Source of the DNA: an uncultured Dorea sp.
GTDB lineage: Bacteria; Bacillota; Clostridia; Lachnospirales; Lachnospiraceae
Assembly (NCBI GenBank): GCA_910579335.1
Contig: CAJTUQ010000021.1
Location: 7,333 to 31,754, forward strand
Length of the DNA stretch: 24,422 nt
Direction: 5' to 3'
The notes beneath the pieces are model-generated. The model had not been told where the DNA came from. It searched no databases and worked only from the letters and a program-made list of their open reading frames with translations. The translations under genes were made by a program, and so were the position numbers. Positions 23,989-24,422 of this stretch are shown piece after piece. How positions within the stretch are numbered: the stretch's first letter is position 1; each line of letters starts with the position of its first letter.

Positions 23989-24422
23989 ATGCAGTTGACG
24001 GTTAATGAGGCACGCACCTTTGGAGGCTTGAAGGAATGTAAATTGCTGGCAGGGGAAAAGGGATTGAACCGGGTGATACGTTGTGTCGATTCAATGGAAA
24101 TACCGGATATCAGACAATGGCTTCAGCAGGGAGAATTTCTGGTGACGACAGGGTATGCTTTGAAAGATAACAGCGAGGCATTAGTTCAGGCTGTAGAAGC
24201 GCTGGCGGATAAAAATGGAAGCGGGCTTGCTTTGAAAACACGATTTATCGGAGAAATTTCCGGGAGTGTATTGGAGCGGGCGGAAGAACTGGGGATTCCT
24301 ATTTTTGAAATGCCGGCGGAGATGCCGACAATCAGCCTTACGGAGCCATTGGTGAGACGGGTGATAACAGGAGAATTACAAAGTTCATCAAAAGAACTGG
24401 CCGGTGAGCAATTGTGGCATCA
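23989..24422 (+). CDS. PucR-family transcriptional regulator, N-terminal part, cut by the window edge
   Basis: A start ATG at 23989, 8 nt after AGAAGAAGGA, opens a frame that runs off the right edge (144 codons seen). The translation begins MQLTVNEARTFGGLKECKLLAG and contains RVIRCVDSMEIPDIRQWL, GEFLVTTGYAL and LERAEELGIPIFEMP, matching the N-terminal ligand-sensing (PucR/purine catabolism regulator-like) domain. Such proteins usually carry a GGDEF-like segment and a C-terminal helix-turn-helix, which would lie outside. Relatives control purine or amine catabolism, but the target cannot be told from here. Confidence 0.85.
   Translation, partial: MQLTVNEARTFGGLKECKLLAGEKGLNRVIRCVDSMEIPDIRQWLQQGEFLVTTGYALKDNSEALVQAVEALADKNGSGLALKTRFIGEISGSVLERAEELGIPIFEMPAEMPTISLTEPLVRRVITGELQSSSKELAGEQLWH

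Noticed and set aside
1..24422. Mobile elements, CRISPR arrays, tRNA or rRNA genes, toxin-antitoxin or phage-defence genes
   Set aside because: I looked for terminal repeats with transposase frames, regular repeat-spacer patterns, tRNA arms and defence-type domains on both strands and saw none that stood up.

Overview
This window (about 45% GC by eye) reads as core chromosome of a Gram-positive, low-to-mid GC anaerobe of the class Clostridia, most likely family Lachnospiraceae. The supports are the style of the HtpG, PheS, LeuCD and PckA proteins, strong AGGAGG-type ribosome sites with some TTG/GTG starts, a T-box leader on pheST, a CIRCE heat-shock operator, an LPXTG-like surface protein with VaFE and SpaA-type domains, and a SpoIID-family protein. 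No insertion sequence, phage gene, tRNA, rRNA or CRISPR array is visible.

Layout. 1-127: possible tail of an unknown gene. 211-2595: large cell-wall-anchored adhesin with a thioester-like head, Cna-B/SpaA domains and a VaFE repeat. 2621-6255: leuC, leuD, thrC and a small membrane protein, all forward and closely spaced, ending in a two-way terminator (6272-6319). 6355-7955, reverse: ATP-dependent PEP carboxykinase, broken by a frameshift near 7310. 7956-8466: pckA promoter and hairpin leader, then a forward promoter and a structured RNA with its own terminator that looks like 6S RNA. 8467-9855: membrane-anchored SpoIID-family enzyme. 9894-12165: CIRCE operator, promoter, htpG with an aberrant 5' end, terminator. 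12252-13596: YihY/BrkB membrane protein and a HAD-like protein. 13664-17175: phosphate uptake operon pstS-pstC-pstA-pstB, preceded by 11-bp-spaced Pho-box-like repeats, with a stem-loop between pstS and pstC. 17210-21047: promoter, phenylalanine T-box leader, pheS, pheT. 21065-23953: sppA, an RDD membrane protein and queA. 23989 to the edge: start of a PucR-type regulator.

How the genes relate. Most of the window is housekeeping metabolism and stress response with readable cis-control: phosphate limitation (Pho box), uncharged tRNA-Phe (T-box), heat (CIRCE) and probably global RNA polymerase control (6S RNA). I did not find a convincing new multi-gene system. The best leads are two damaged-looking core genes, pckA (internal frameshift best explained by loss of 4 nt) and htpG (no family-typical N-terminus and no good start codon), together with the regulatory RNAs and sites and the adhesin gene abutting leuCD.
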